This document shows positions 34,220-42,593 of a stretch of DNA of 64,000 nucleotides, piece by piece (the stretch's first letter is position 1; every line of letters begins with the position of its first letter). The DNA lies in NCBI GenBank assembly GCA_022799495.1, contig JAAWON010000002.1:1-64000 (forward strand), given 5' to 3'. This stretch comes from Erysipelotrichaceae bacterium (GTDB taxonomy: Bacteria > Bacillota_I > Bacilli_A > Erysipelotrichales > Erysipelotrichaceae). The notes below the pieces were generated by a model. That model saw only the letters and a list, made by a program, of their open reading frames with translations, made no database searches and was not told the DNA's origin. The position numbers were made by a program, and so were the translations under genes.

Positions 34220-34333
34220 TGCTGTTACCCTGTTTCATGGTAAAGTAAGTCTTTTTTAGACTTAGCTTGCGTTTGGTGCTTGGCGTGCATAGCGAAGTGA
34301 AAAAAGATGCACATAAAGTAGTATACATAAAAC

Positions 34334-34388
34334 AAAGGGCATTGATGTGAAGTCAGAATTGACCACATATGCCCTTTTATTTTTTTAT
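34334..34388. terminator. Bidirectional terminator between folT and metK
   Basis: AAAGGGCAT-GATGTG pairs with CACATATGCCCTTT (about 13 bp), with T-rich stretches on both sides. It ends the plus-strand folT and the minus-strand metK transcripts. Confidence 0.75.
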
Positions 34389-34417
34389 GTTTCAATAAGA
34401 TCAGATGAAAACATGAT

Positions 34418-35515
34418 TTACAGTTTTAAATCAATGATGCGCTCCCATGTGAACTGTGGTCTGCCAAAGTGGCCATAACAGGAAGTTTGTGCATAGATCG
34501 GTTTACGCAGATCCAATTCCGCAATGATATTGGATACCGTAAAGTCAAAGTTTTGTTGGATGATTGCCAATAATTCCTCATTGGATTTTGTACTTGTGCC
34601 AAAAGTATCTACCATAATGGAAACCGGATGCGCCTTGCCAATCGCATAAGCGACTTGAATTTCGCATTTCCGCGCTAATTGATGGGCAACGATATTTTTG
34701 GCCACATAACGACAATAATACGCCGCACTGCGATCTACCTTACTGGGATCTTTACTGGAAAAACAACCACCGCCGATGCGCCCCATACCGCCATAAGTAT
34801 CTACGACGATCTTGCGCCCGGTAGTGCCACTGTCCCCAAAACTGCCTCCCAATACAAAACTGCCACTTGGATTGATTAGGATTTTTGTATTGTCATCCAT
34901 GAGATTTGCGTCAATGATCGGTAGGATTACCTCTTTCATGACTAGATCCGCAATCTCTGCTTGGGTTGCTTCAGGGGTGTGCTGTGTGGAAACGACAATC
35001 GTATCTATGCGTTTTAAGCGATCGCTTTCATACTCTACGCTGACTTGCGTCTTGCCATCCGGTCGCAGAATCGCATGTTTGCGACGTACATCACTTAACT
35101 GCTTGGCCAAGCGATGCGCATAATCAATCGCCGCCGGCATATATTGATCCGTATCATCACAAGCATATCCAAACATGATGCCCTGATCACCGGCACCAAG
35201 TTCGTTTCCTCCATGCACAACCGCCTGATGAATTTCATTTGACTGCTTATTCACCTTTACCATGACATGATAATCCTCTTCATAGCCAATGGCACGGATC
35301 GTATCCAGCGCAATCTGTTCATAGTTCAATTTTGCATTTGTATTCGCTTCCCCGTAAATTAAGACAAAATCATCTTTGATCGTGCATTCCACAGCCATAT
35401 TGCTTGAGGGATCCTGCGTTAATGCGGCATCCAAAATGCGATCCGCAATCTGGTCGCAGATCTTATCGGGATGTCCTTCGGTAATACTCTCCGATGTAAA
35501 CAAATAGTGACTCAT
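34418..35515 (-). CDS. metK: S-adenosylmethionine synthetase
   Basis: Makes SAM from methionine and ATP. Start at MSHYLFTSESITEGHPDK, since AGGAGG lies 6 nt upstream and the longer ORF runs through the riboswitch. Signatures: GHPDKICDQIADRILD (residues 13-28), GAGDQGIMFGYACDDT (the GAGDQG methionine/ATP loop), GGSFGDSGTTGRKIVVDTYGGMG and GGGCFSSKDPSKVDRSAAY (phosphate-binding loop). At 365 residues it is some 15-30 shorter than most MetK but no motif is missing. Controlled by a SAM-I riboswitch, so production is shut down when SAM is plentiful. Confidence 0.96.
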   Translation of the reverse strand: MSHYLFTSESITEGHPDKICDQIADRILDAALTQDPSSNMAVECTIKDDFVLIYGEANTNAKLNYEQIALDTIRAIGYEEDYHVMVKVNKQSNEIHQAVVHGGNELGAGDQGIMFGYACDDTDQYMPAAIDYAHRLAKQLSDVRRKHAILRPDGKTQVSVEYESDRLKRIDTIVVSTQHTPEATQAEIADLVMKEVILPIIDANLMDDNTKILINPSGSFVLGGSFGDSGTTGRKIVVDTYGGMGRIGGGCFSSKDPSKVDRSAAYYCRYVAKNIVAHQLARKCEIQVAYAIGKAHPVSIMVDTFGTSTKSNEELLAIIQQNFDFTVSNIIAELDLRKPIYAQTSCYGHFGRPQFTWERIIDLKL

Positions 35516-35527
35516 ATCTTTCCTCCT

Positions 35528-35554
35528 ATAAAAAAGCCCTCTGACAAGAGAAGG
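35528..35554 (-). terminator. Intrinsic terminator of the SAM riboswitch
   Basis: On the minus strand GCCTTCT-CTTGTC-AGAGGGC is followed by TTTTTTA, just before the metK ribosome site. Its 5' side (TCTCTTGTC) can instead pair with GATAAGAGA at the 3' end of the aptamer, giving the antiterminator. Confidence 0.8.
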
Positions 35555-35571
35555 CACATATCGTATGATTG

Positions 35572-35668
35572 CCGTATCTCTTATCGCTGTCAGCAGTACC
35601 ACCTTGCTCATGCAGGTTGGCGTGGGATCAAACGAGCTGACTCTCTAACCCATCTCTTGATAAAAAGG
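35572..35668 (-). ncRNA. SAM-I (S-box) riboswitch
   Basis: Read on the minus strand the metK leader has the S-box pattern: TATCAAGAGA at the 5' base, GCCAACC in the first internal segment, AGGTGGTAC in the middle and GACAGCGATAAGAG at the 3' side, with P1 formed between the TTTTTATC and GATAAGAG ends. It is followed by a terminator directly in front of metK. SAM binding would stabilise P1 and allow termination. Confidence 0.88.
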
Positions 35669-35794
35669 CTGTTAATATTAAACCACAAAGCCAAAGGGAT
35701 TGCAAGTAGAATTAAAAAAAGTGCGTAAATTGTCCATAATCACCCTTTTAGGATAAGGCATTCCAACCAATGATGCACGCGGAAGTTTGAATGG

Positions 35795-36688
35795 TTACTT
35801 GCTAGGTTTACACTGATGGATTCTATATTGCTTTCGATAGATACGCGGCGCACATTTCATCTGATCCTTAAAACATTTACCAAAATAACTCAATTGATGA
35901 AACCCGGTGCACTCGGCAATATCATTGATTGACAAGGTCGTGTTTATTAACAAATCAGCGGCCTTGGACAAACGATATTCACTGAGATATTTCATCGGTG
36001 TCGTATCAAGTTTATCCCTAAAACAGCGCAGACACTCCGATTCACTGACTTGTGCGCTGGCTGCCAGTTGATGCAGGGTGATATCCTCATGATAATGCGC
36101 TTCAATATAATGCAAAAACAAACGGATGCGCTCATTGATCACATCACTCTTTTGTTCTTTTACCGCCATGTTTTTTTGTAAAATGAGCCATAATGAGTTT
36201 AATAAGACAAGCACTTCATAGGCATACCACTCATCTTTTTGCTGCTCCAACGCACAAAGCTGTTGCAAACGATCCAAAACCGCTGGATGCCAAGGCTGCT
36301 TACCATCCAATACATATAGAATTACTTGTTCTTGTTCAATGAAGCGATGAACCATACTTTTGATTGGTGATCCCAAGTAAAATTCAAGAAAATAAATAGG
36401 AAAGCGAATACTATTATAGTGACATCGGCCGACATTATCAATGCGATGGACCATACTGCGATTGATAAAAGCCCCTTGTCCTTTTTCTAACTGCATTTTT
36501 TCATTCAGTGTCGTGATCTCAATCCTGCCTTTGTGCACATATACAAACTGTAAATCCTCATGCCAATGCATGACGCGAAAACCACGGCTGCGGGGATAAC
36601 TTTCTTCATCTATGATATCTATGACCAAATACGGAAAATCGGTATGTTGATTCAGATTTGATACATTGAGGTAATTAGATTGCTTCAT
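35795..36688 (-). CDS. AraC-family transcriptional regulator with N-terminal cupin
   Basis: A 297-residue regulator: N-terminal cupin-type sensor (about residues 35-85; VMHWHEDLQFVYVHKGRIEI, then LEKGQGAFINRSMVHRI), a linker region, and a C-terminal double helix-turn-helix (about 195-290: ITLHQLAASAQVSESECLRCFRDKLDTTPMKYLSEYRL and INDIAECTGFHQLSYFGKCFKD). The pattern is like activators of sugar use, but the effector is unknown. It is transcribed divergently from a MATE pump across a region with a 15-bp direct repeat, so it probably controls the pump and perhaps itself. Confidence 0.9.
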   Translation of the reverse strand: MKQSNYLNVSNLNQHTDFPYLVIDIIDEESYPRSRGFRVMHWHEDLQFVYVHKGRIEITTLNEKMQLEKGQGAFINRSMVHRIDNVGRCHYNSIRFPIYFLEFYLGSPIKSMVHRFIEQEQVILYVLDGKQPWHPAVLDRLQQLCALEQQKDEWYAYEVLVLLNSLWLILQKNMAVKEQKSDVINERIRLFLHYIEAHYHEDITLHQLAASAQVSESECLRCFRDKLDTTPMKYLSEYRLSKAADLLINTTLSINDIAECTGFHQLSYFGKCFKDQMKCAPRIYRKQYRIHQCKPSK

Positions 36689-36704
36689 GTGGCCCTCCGT
36701 TTGG

Positions 36705-36740
36705 TGATATTTTGATAGTTTTTGATGATATTTTAATAGT
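36705..36740. promoter_or_regulatory. Direct-repeat operator in the AraC/MATE intergenic region
   Basis: TGATATTTTGATAGT (36705-36719) and TGATATTTTAATAGT (36726-36740) differ at one base and start 21 bp apart, two helical turns, the usual spacing of AraC-family half-sites. The second copy overlaps the -35 region of the MATE promoter. Confidence 0.65.
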
Positions 36741-36759
36741 ATGGCTGCCTAAATAATGA

Positions 36760-36765
36760 TATAAT
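36760..36765 (+). promoter_or_regulatory. -10 box of the MATE gene
   Basis: Perfect TATAAT with no recognisable -35; the place where a -35 would be (36737-36742) is covered by the second direct repeat, which suggests activator dependence. Confidence 0.55.
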
Positions 36766-36877
36766 TGTAATCGTTATGATGAAAATGTCAAGTGTCTGTA
36801 TGCAAATGCACTGAGCGCATCATGTAAATATGTTGTAGGTAGTTTATGTTATAAATGATAGAAAAGGGGACAAGGAA

Positions 36878-38257
36878 ATGAAAACAAAGCAACTTGATTT
36901 CGCAAACGGCAAGATTGTCAATAATATCATCGGAGCCGCAACACCGATGTTAATTGCCCAAATATTGAATCTGCTTTACAATATCGTGGATCGCATCTAT
37001 ATCGGGCAGATCCCCGATGTTGGTAAGCTCGCATTAGGAGCGCTTGGATTGTGCTTTCCCATTATTGCGATCGTTACTGCATTTACGAATCTATATGGGG
37101 CAGGCGGTGCGCCACTTTGTTCGATTGAACGCGGCAAAGGAAATCGTGAGAGCGCTGAAAAGATTATGAATACTTCGTTTTATCTGTTAATCATTACCGG
37201 AGTTATTGTAATGGTCATTGGACTACTATTCTGTGAACCATTATTGCGCTTGTTTGGTGCCTCAGATGCCTCTATGGTATATGCGCAGCCTTATATGCGC
37301 ATCTATATGTGCGGTACGATCTTTTCCATGATTGCACTTGGTATGAATCCCTTCATCAATGCGCAGGGATTTGCGAATGTCGGAATGACAACCGTATTTA
37401 TCGGAGCCGCCTTGAATTTCGTCTTGGATCCTTTGTTTATCTTTGTTCTTGATCTTGGCGTAGAAGGTGCAGCTTGGGCAACGATCTGCTCACAATTTGT
37501 ATCTGCCTTATTTGTATTGCGTTTTCTGTTAAAAGGCAAATCAGAACTGCATATCCATTTAACCAAACACTTTGCTTGGGAAAAGGAACATGTCAAAAAT
37601 ATCATCGGTTTAGGCAGTGCCAGTTTCGTAATGCAGTGCACAAACAGTTTGGTACAGATTTGCGCGAATAACGTATTGGGTACATTTGGCGGTGATATGT
37701 ATATCTCTACGATGACGATTATCAATTCTGTGCGGCAAATATTAGATACACCGGTGCTGGCTATCGCAGATGGCGCATCTCCGGTATTGAGTTATAATTA
37801 CGGTGCTCGAAATTATGGCGGTGTGAAACAGGCCATCCGTTTTATCACTGTAATCGGTATGATTTATACCGCTGTCGTATGGGTATTGATTCTTCTGTTT
37901 CCGGCCATGTTTATTTCCATATTCAATCAAGATGCGGCGCTGCTCGATATAGCAGTCCCCGCCCTGCATACCTATTTCTTCGCTTTTATCTTCCAAGCGC
38001 TCATGTACTGTAGCCAAGCAGTATTTAAATCGTTAAACAAGAAAAAACAAGCGATCTTTTTCTCCATACTGCGCAAAGTGGTAATTGTCGTACCGCTAAC
38101 TTTCCTACTGCCGTATGTAGGTGGTTTGGGCGCAATGGGCGTATTTGCGGCGGAACCGGTGTCCAATGTAGTGGGAGGAAGTATCTGTTTTATTGCCATG
38201 CTTTGTACGGTGATTCCGGAATTGAATCAAAAAGGCAAGCAAGTATCGACGAATTAA
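36878..38257 (+). CDS. MATE-family efflux transporter
   Basis: A 12-helix cation-coupled multidrug/toxin exporter (459 residues). Two homologous six-helix bundles are visible: the first opens with PMLIAQILNLLYNIVDRIYIGQI, the second with SASFVMQCTNSLVQICANNVLG. GLGVEGAAWAT-like and YNYGARN motifs (here DLGVEGAAWATICSQ and LSYNYGARNYGG) are typical of the NorM/DinF superfamily. The substrate cannot be deduced. Expression probably depends on the divergent AraC regulator. A strong terminator follows. Confidence 0.9.
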   Translation: MKTKQLDFANGKIVNNIIGAATPMLIAQILNLLYNIVDRIYIGQIPDVGKLALGALGLCFPIIAIVTAFTNLYGAGGAPLCSIERGKGNRESAEKIMNTSFYLLIITGVIVMVIGLLFCEPLLRLFGASDASMVYAQPYMRIYMCGTIFSMIALGMNPFINAQGFANVGMTTVFIGAALNFVLDPLFIFVLDLGVEGAAWATICSQFVSALFVLRFLLKGKSELHIHLTKHFAWEKEHVKNIIGLGSASFVMQCTNSLVQICANNVLGTFGGDMYISTMTIINSVRQILDTPVLAIADGASPVLSYNYGARNYGGVKQAIRFITVIGMIYTAVVWVLILLFPAMFISIFNQDAALLDIAVPALHTYFFAFIFQALMYCSQAVFKSLNKKKQAIFFSILRKVVIVVPLTFLLPYVGGLGAMGVFAAEPVSNVVGGSICFIAMLCTVIPELNQKGKQVSTN

Positions 38258-38290
38258 ATGTATGCCTTGATCAATAAAAAATAATATTTA

Positions 38291-38326
38291 AAAAGAAGTG
38301 ATGATGGTAGTTTCACTTCTTTTTTT
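38291..38326. terminator. Bidirectional terminator after the MATE gene
   Basis: AAAGAAGTGA pairs with TCACTTCTTT around an 11-nt loop, with T7 on the plus strand and a T-run on the minus strand; the genes on both sides converge here. Confidence 0.85.
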
Positions 38327-38346
38327 GATACTTATTTAAGTTGACA

Positions 38347-39270
38347 TCATTCACACTGCTTCAAATACACATCAATATAATCAATCAAAGGCTTTCTGAT
38401 CACTTCTTTTTGATGATTCTGATACCATAGATAAGCCTCCCGCAAACCTTCCTCCATCGGCAATGTCTTGGGGAGCAGTTCTTGCATCTTGGATACATCC
38501 AGATAATATTCATAATTATAAAATCTAAAATATTGACGTTGTTCTACATGCTTGGACACTGATATAAAAGTAGGTGTTTCACCACAAATATGATAACAAA
38601 GACTGACCCAATTACGAATTGTAATGGGTGTATCATTGCCTACATTCAATATATGCGCAGTTGGTTTTGATATTAAGATGTTTTCCATTAAGAGACATAA
38701 ATCCTGCACATGAAAGGATTGCAGTTTCATATCACCTTGTTGGGGCAAATAGAAGGGACGTTTCTTCTCTGCACATTCAAACACAAAAGCCTCACGATAT
38801 ACGTTATTCATCGGACCATATAAATAGGGCGGACGAAGGATGTACGCATTGGGATCGTGTGCCAGTAGTGCTTGTTCCGCCGCAATTTTATCTGTCCCAT
38901 AAGTTCCCCAATAACAGTTTTCACCCAGTGGCGTATCTTCACTGATTGGCTGCTTATTTCCTTGTGGATAAACAGCACTGGAACTAATCAAAATATAGGT
39001 ATCATAAGTAAATCCACCCGCAAGCAGATCTTCAATATCCTGCGCATGATAAGCGGTAATATCTAGCACTGCATCAAAATGTTTGTTTTGTAATAAATCC
39101 CCTAAATGGTGACGATCTCCCTCAAGCAAAATCACCCCATCTGATTGTTTATGATGGTTACGATTAAGCACAAAAACCTCACAGCCACGTTTTACAAAGT
39201 ATTCCGCCGCATAACGGGATACAAATACCGTACCACCGGTAATCAAAATTCGCTTATTTAAAAGTTCCAT
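38347..39270 (-). CDS. NAD-dependent epimerase/dehydratase family protein (extended SDR)
   Basis: A 307-residue Rossmann-fold enzyme. The N-terminal nucleotide loop is ILITGGTVFVSRYAAEYF (an atypical GGTxFxSR form), followed by VFVLNRNHHK, a strand with VLDITAYHAQDIED, the SSSAVYPQGNKQP segment and the active-site YGTDKIAAE (Tyr-xxx-Lys). This subgroup resembles chloroplast-stem-loop-binding-like SDRs whose substrate is uncertain. Start at MELLNKR (AGAGGTAGAAGC upstream). It overlaps the stop of the PfkB kinase gene by 13 bases, so the two are an operon, perhaps handling one carbohydrate. Confidence 0.8.
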   Translation of the reverse strand: MELLNKRILITGGTVFVSRYAAEYFVKRGCEVFVLNRNHHKQSDGVILLEGDRHHLGDLLQNKHFDAVLDITAYHAQDIEDLLAGGFTYDTYILISSSAVYPQGNKQPISEDTPLGENCYWGTYGTDKIAAEQALLAHDPNAYILRPPYLYGPMNNVYREAFVFECAEKKRPFYLPQQGDMKLQSFHVQDLCLLMENILISKPTAHILNVGNDTPITIRNWVSLCYHICGETPTFISVSKHVEQRQYFRFYNYEYYLDVSKMQELLPKTLPMEEGLREAYLWYQNHQKEVIRKPLIDYIDVYLKQCE

Positions 39271-40169
39271 GCTTCTACCTCTTGTCGCGTCGGTATGGAT
39301 GGCAGTGCGCCCTGTTTTGTACAAGCGATTGCGGCTGCCTGAGCCCCTAACCTCATCGCATCTGCGATACTAGCACCTTGAATGAGCGCACCGAAGCAAT
39401 AGCCGGTAAAGGTATCTCCTGCCGCCGTTGTATCCACTGCTTTTACAGGATATGCCGCTTGATAAAGGGTGGTCGTTTCATCACCATAGAATGCCCCCTG
39501 TTTTCCTAAGGTCACAATAATTTGTTTGTTCGCAAAGCATTTCATCATGCCTGTCAGCAACGTCTTACCATCCAATGCATTGACAGACTCATATTTCTGC
39601 TTTATCAACATGCGTGCTTCTTCCTCATTAACAATCCATGCATCCACATAAGAAAGCGGAAGTTGTAAAATCTGTTCATTCATCGGTGAGGGATTCAGCA
39701 CAATCCGCATCCCCTTATGATGAGCCTGCGTCATGATTTCGGCCATTTGATTGATCTCATTTTGTAAAACCAATAAATCTCCACTGCCAAACTCGGATAG
39801 GATCAATCTGACATCTTTTTTTGTGAAAGTTTGATTTGCGCCACCATATAACAAGATGCAGTTCTCTCCATCCGGTGTCGTTTGAATGATCGCATGGCCA
39901 CTGGGGCATGGTTTTCTTAGAATCAAATCCATTGAAATAGCAGCCTTTGCCAATTCCTCCAACAAGCCTTCTCCATCTTCTGCTCCAATCGCCGCACCCA
40001 AACAGACCTCAACCCCACATCGCTTCATTGCGATGGCCTGATTCAAGCCTTTCCCACCATAAAACACTTGCCTGCGACTTGCAGATACCGTTTGCTTGGC
40101 CTGCACAAAATCTTGTACCTGATAGACATAATCTAAATTGCATGCCCCAAATACCAACGCTTTTTTCAT
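39258..40169 (-). CDS. PfkB-family carbohydrate kinase, ribokinase-like
   Basis: Phosphorylates a sugar or nucleoside using ATP. N-terminal GKGLNQAIAMKRCG (GG-type signature near residue 39-52) and C-terminal VDTTAAGDTFTGYCFGAL (about 240-257) with the catalytic Asp in AAGDTF are the two PfkB signatures; ALPSIPTRQEVE closes as in ribokinases. 303 residues fits. Ribose is a reasonable guess but pyrimidine nucleosides or others are possible; no transporter or isomerase is nearby. Co-transcribed with the downstream epimerase-like gene. Confidence 0.85.
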   Translation of the reverse strand: MKKALVFGACNLDYVYQVQDFVQAKQTVSASRRQVFYGGKGLNQAIAMKRCGVEVCLGAAIGAEDGEGLLEELAKAAISMDLILRKPCPSGHAIIQTTPDGENCILLYGGANQTFTKKDVRLILSEFGSGDLLVLQNEINQMAEIMTQAHHKGMRIVLNPSPMNEQILQLPLSYVDAWIVNEEEARMLIKQKYESVNALDGKTLLTGMMKCFANKQIIVTLGKQGAFYGDETTTLYQAAYPVKAVDTTAAGDTFTGYCFGALIQGASIADAMRLGAQAAAIACTKQGALPSIPTRQEVEAWNF

Positions 40170-40315
40170 CGTAGTTCCTCGCTGTTTCCGGTTCTTATAT
40201 AGAATGAGCAGAGATCATTTTGACCACTATTCGCCTTAACTTTGATACAAGCAGTTTTCAACTGCCATTCCAAGCATACATCGTCTCGCTTTCCCATAAT
40301 TATCAAAAGATGATA

Positions 40316-40792
40316 TCACTTATGATACGGCTGATGATGCAGGATCGTAAAAGCACGATAGACTTGTTCACAAACCAACAATCGCACCATCTGATGCGGA
40401 AAGGTGAGATCAGACAATTTCCAGCGCCAATCACTGCGCTGAATCACTGCCTCACTGATCCCAAGCGATCCGCCAATCACAAAGGCAATATCGCCACCGC
40501 CATAGGTTTGCACGTTATGGATTTTTTCCGCAAGCTTGACGCTATCTATCATATGACCTGCTAAATCAAGCAATATCACATGATCGCTTGGTTTGAGTCT
40601 GGCCAAAAGACGCTCCCCCTCTTTGCGTTTGACTTCCATCATTTGCGCTGTGGACAAGGATTGGGGAGCCATTTCATCCGCAACCTCGATGATTTCTATT
40701 TTGGCAAATGCGCCCAAGCGCTTCTCATATTCTTTAATCAGTGCCAACAGCGCCTTCTCACGACATTTACCTACGGCAACAATCTTAATCAC
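40316..40792 (-). CDS. rlmH: 23S rRNA (pseudouridine-1915-N3)-methyltransferase RlmH
   Basis: Methylates pseudouridine 1915 in helix 69 of 23S rRNA in the assembled ribosome. The 158-residue SPOUT-type protein has MIKIVAVGKCREKALL at the N-terminus and the trefoil-knot SAM site FVIGGSLGISEAV, then LSDLTFPHQMVRLLVCEQVYRAFTI, nearly invariant in the family. It starts with GTG inside the stop of htrA (GTGA overlap), so it ends the dnaB-to-rlmH run by coupled translation. Confidence 0.96.
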   Translation of the reverse strand: MIKIVAVGKCREKALLALIKEYEKRLGAFAKIEIIEVADEMAPQSLSTAQMMEVKRKEGERLLARLKPSDHVILLDLAGHMIDSVKLAEKIHNVQTYGGGDIAFVIGGSLGISEAVIQRSDWRWKLSDLTFPHQMVRLLVCEQVYRAFTILHHQPYHK

Positions 40793-41847
40793 TGTAAAGT
40801 TACCTCAACCTGTATCTCTTCCCCATCACGATGAATGGTTAAGGTGACCTCATCACCAACTTGCTTGGCATACAAGGCTTGCCGAAATGTTTTCATCGAG
40901 GTGATCAGCGTCTCATCCAGTTTCACAATGATATCGCCATTTTGAATCCCTGAGCGTTGTGCCGGTCCGCCAAACGCCATTCGCGTTACCATGATGCCCT
41001 GCTCATCCTCAATCCCTTCACGCATTCTAAGAAACATATTCAGTTGTGCCAAATCCACGCCATTGATTCCTAAGTTAGGCCGTATGACTTGGCCGTTTTT
41101 TTCCAACTGCTGCACAATCGGCACAACCTCATTGATCGGAATCGCAAAGCCGAAGCCTTCTACCTCAGTATCGGCAATCTTCATCGAATTGATGCCAATC
41201 AATTCTCCTGCCATATTGATCAAAGGGCCACCGCTATTACCCGGATTGATTGCCGCATCAATCTGAAATACGGTCATATCCCAGTCTTGCGCTGAAGAAA
41301 CCGTTCGATTCGTTCCTGAAATCAAACCTCCCGAAACACTACCCTGATATTCCACACCAAGCGGAGAACCCATCGCAATGACATATTCACCTTTTTTGAC
41401 CAGTGAAGAATCCCCCAACGTGAACGCCTCTACCTCACTGTCAGTTTTCATCTTCAATAACGCTAAATCCGTTAATTCATCACTGCCGACTACCTCTGCC
41501 TCAGCACTTGTCTGATCGGCAAACATCACTTTGACGCCACGGCCATCCTTGATGACATGATGGTTGGTAATCACATAGACATGATCCTGATCAATACGAT
41601 AAATCGCTCCGCTACCGGAACCAATCTCCTGCTCCCCATAAAGGGATATTACCGTTACCACCTTATGTTCGCTTTTCGCCACCAATTCACTGACGTCGCT
41701 CGCTATTTCGCTGCGTGCACTCATTATGGATGCACCACCTACATTGCCCCCATCAGCCTTTTCCTGTTTCAATGTATACACTTCATAGGATAAAATTATG
41801 TTCCACCCAAGCAGGGTTAGAAGTAAAACCGCAATGATTTTTTTCAT
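40789..41847 (-). CDS. htrA: HtrA/DegP-type membrane-anchored serine protease
   Basis: A quality-control protease at the outer membrane face. One N-terminal helix (residues about 3-20, IIAVLLLTLLGWNIILSY) anchors it; the trypsin-like domain follows with His in VITNHHVIKDG, Asp in SDELTDLALLK and Ser in INPGNSGGPLI; a single PDZ domain (about 260-345) has RSGIQNGDIIVKLD. Start at MKKIIAV, 9 nt after AGGAGG; the track's ORF adds 21 residues. It sits between walJ (ATGA overlap) and rlmH, the order known from Bacillus (yycJ-htrC-rlmH). Confidence 0.94.
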   Translation of the reverse strand: MKKIIAVLLLTLLGWNIILSYEVYTLKQEKADGGNVGGASIMSARSEIASDVSELVAKSEHKVVTVISLYGEQEIGSGSGAIYRIDQDHVYVITNHHVIKDGRGVKVMFADQTSAEAEVVGSDELTDLALLKMKTDSEVEAFTLGDSSLVKKGEYVIAMGSPLGVEYQGSVSGGLISGTNRTVSSAQDWDMTVFQIDAAINPGNSGGPLINMAGELIGINSMKIADTEVEGFGFAIPINEVVPIVQQLEKNGQVIRPNLGINGVDLAQLNMFLRMREGIEDEQGIMVTRMAFGGPAQRSGIQNGDIIVKLDETLITSMKTFRQALYAKQVGDEVTLTIHRDGEEIQVEVTLQ

Positions 41848-42593
41848 CCCTTGTTTCCTCCTACATAAATACCGAATTGTTCTGCCGCATAAATAGTGAG
41901 ATTTGCACAAGGCAGTTCCTTTTGTTTCAAGCGATCAATCAGCGTATCTGCGGCTAATTGACGATGATTGCCCTCCTGCGAAATATGTGCCAATATGATC
42001 TCCTTGGTTTTATCCCCGATTACCTGCGCTAAAATATTCGCACTGTCCTCATTGCATAGATGTCCATAATCATTGATAATGCGCTGTTTGACAAATACCG
42101 GGCGACTTGTCTGCATCAGCATTTCAATATTATGATTGCTTTCAAACACATAGTAATCCGCATTCACAAGATAAGGCATTACATCACGGCGAATATAACC
42201 GGTATCCGTCACATACACCAGTTTTTCTTGACCACTTTCCAGCACATAACCGACGGTTCCTTCACAATCATGGCTCATCGGTAATACGGTAATATCAAAA
42301 GAACCGATGCGCAAGCGATCATAAGGCTGTATATCATGCGCATCTGGGCGCTGTGTCTTGGCACAAGAGAATAGGGGAAGTTCATCAAACATGCGTAATT
42401 GGGAAACGTGATCCTTATGCGTATGTGTGATCAGCATACCATCTGCCTTATGATAATTATAATGTAGCCGTTCAAAGCATTGATTCAAATAACGCTTTGT
42501 CGTACCACAATCAATGATCAGTTCACTATCCTCATTTTTAATCAGGCAACAATTCCCCTTAGAACCGCTGGCCAATAGTGCGAACTTCATCAC
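41844..42593 (-). CDS. walJ: WalJ/YycJ-family metallo-beta-lactamase-fold hydrolase
   Basis: An MBL-fold protein of the YycJ type, linked in Firmicutes to coordination of cell division, wall metabolism and DNA replication. Zinc ligands: THTHKDHVSQ (HxHxDH), the central His/Asp in VTDTGYIR, and later DYGHLCNED and LAHISQEGN. GSKGNCCLIKNEDSELIIDCG at the N-terminus is characteristic. Length 249 is normal. Start GTG/ATG overlaps the stop of the M23 peptidase gene. No walRK two-component genes are in this window, unlike the Bacillus operon. Confidence 0.93.
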   Translation of the reverse strand: MMKFALLASGSKGNCCLIKNEDSELIIDCGTTKRYLNQCFERLHYNYHKADGMLITHTHKDHVSQLRMFDELPLFSCAKTQRPDAHDIQPYDRLRIGSFDITVLPMSHDCEGTVGYVLESGQEKLVYVTDTGYIRRDVMPYLVNADYYVFESNHNIEMLMQTSRPVFVKQRIINDYGHLCNEDSANILAQVIGDKTKEIILAHISQEGNHRQLAADTLIDRLKQKELPCANLTIYAAEQFGIYVGGNKG

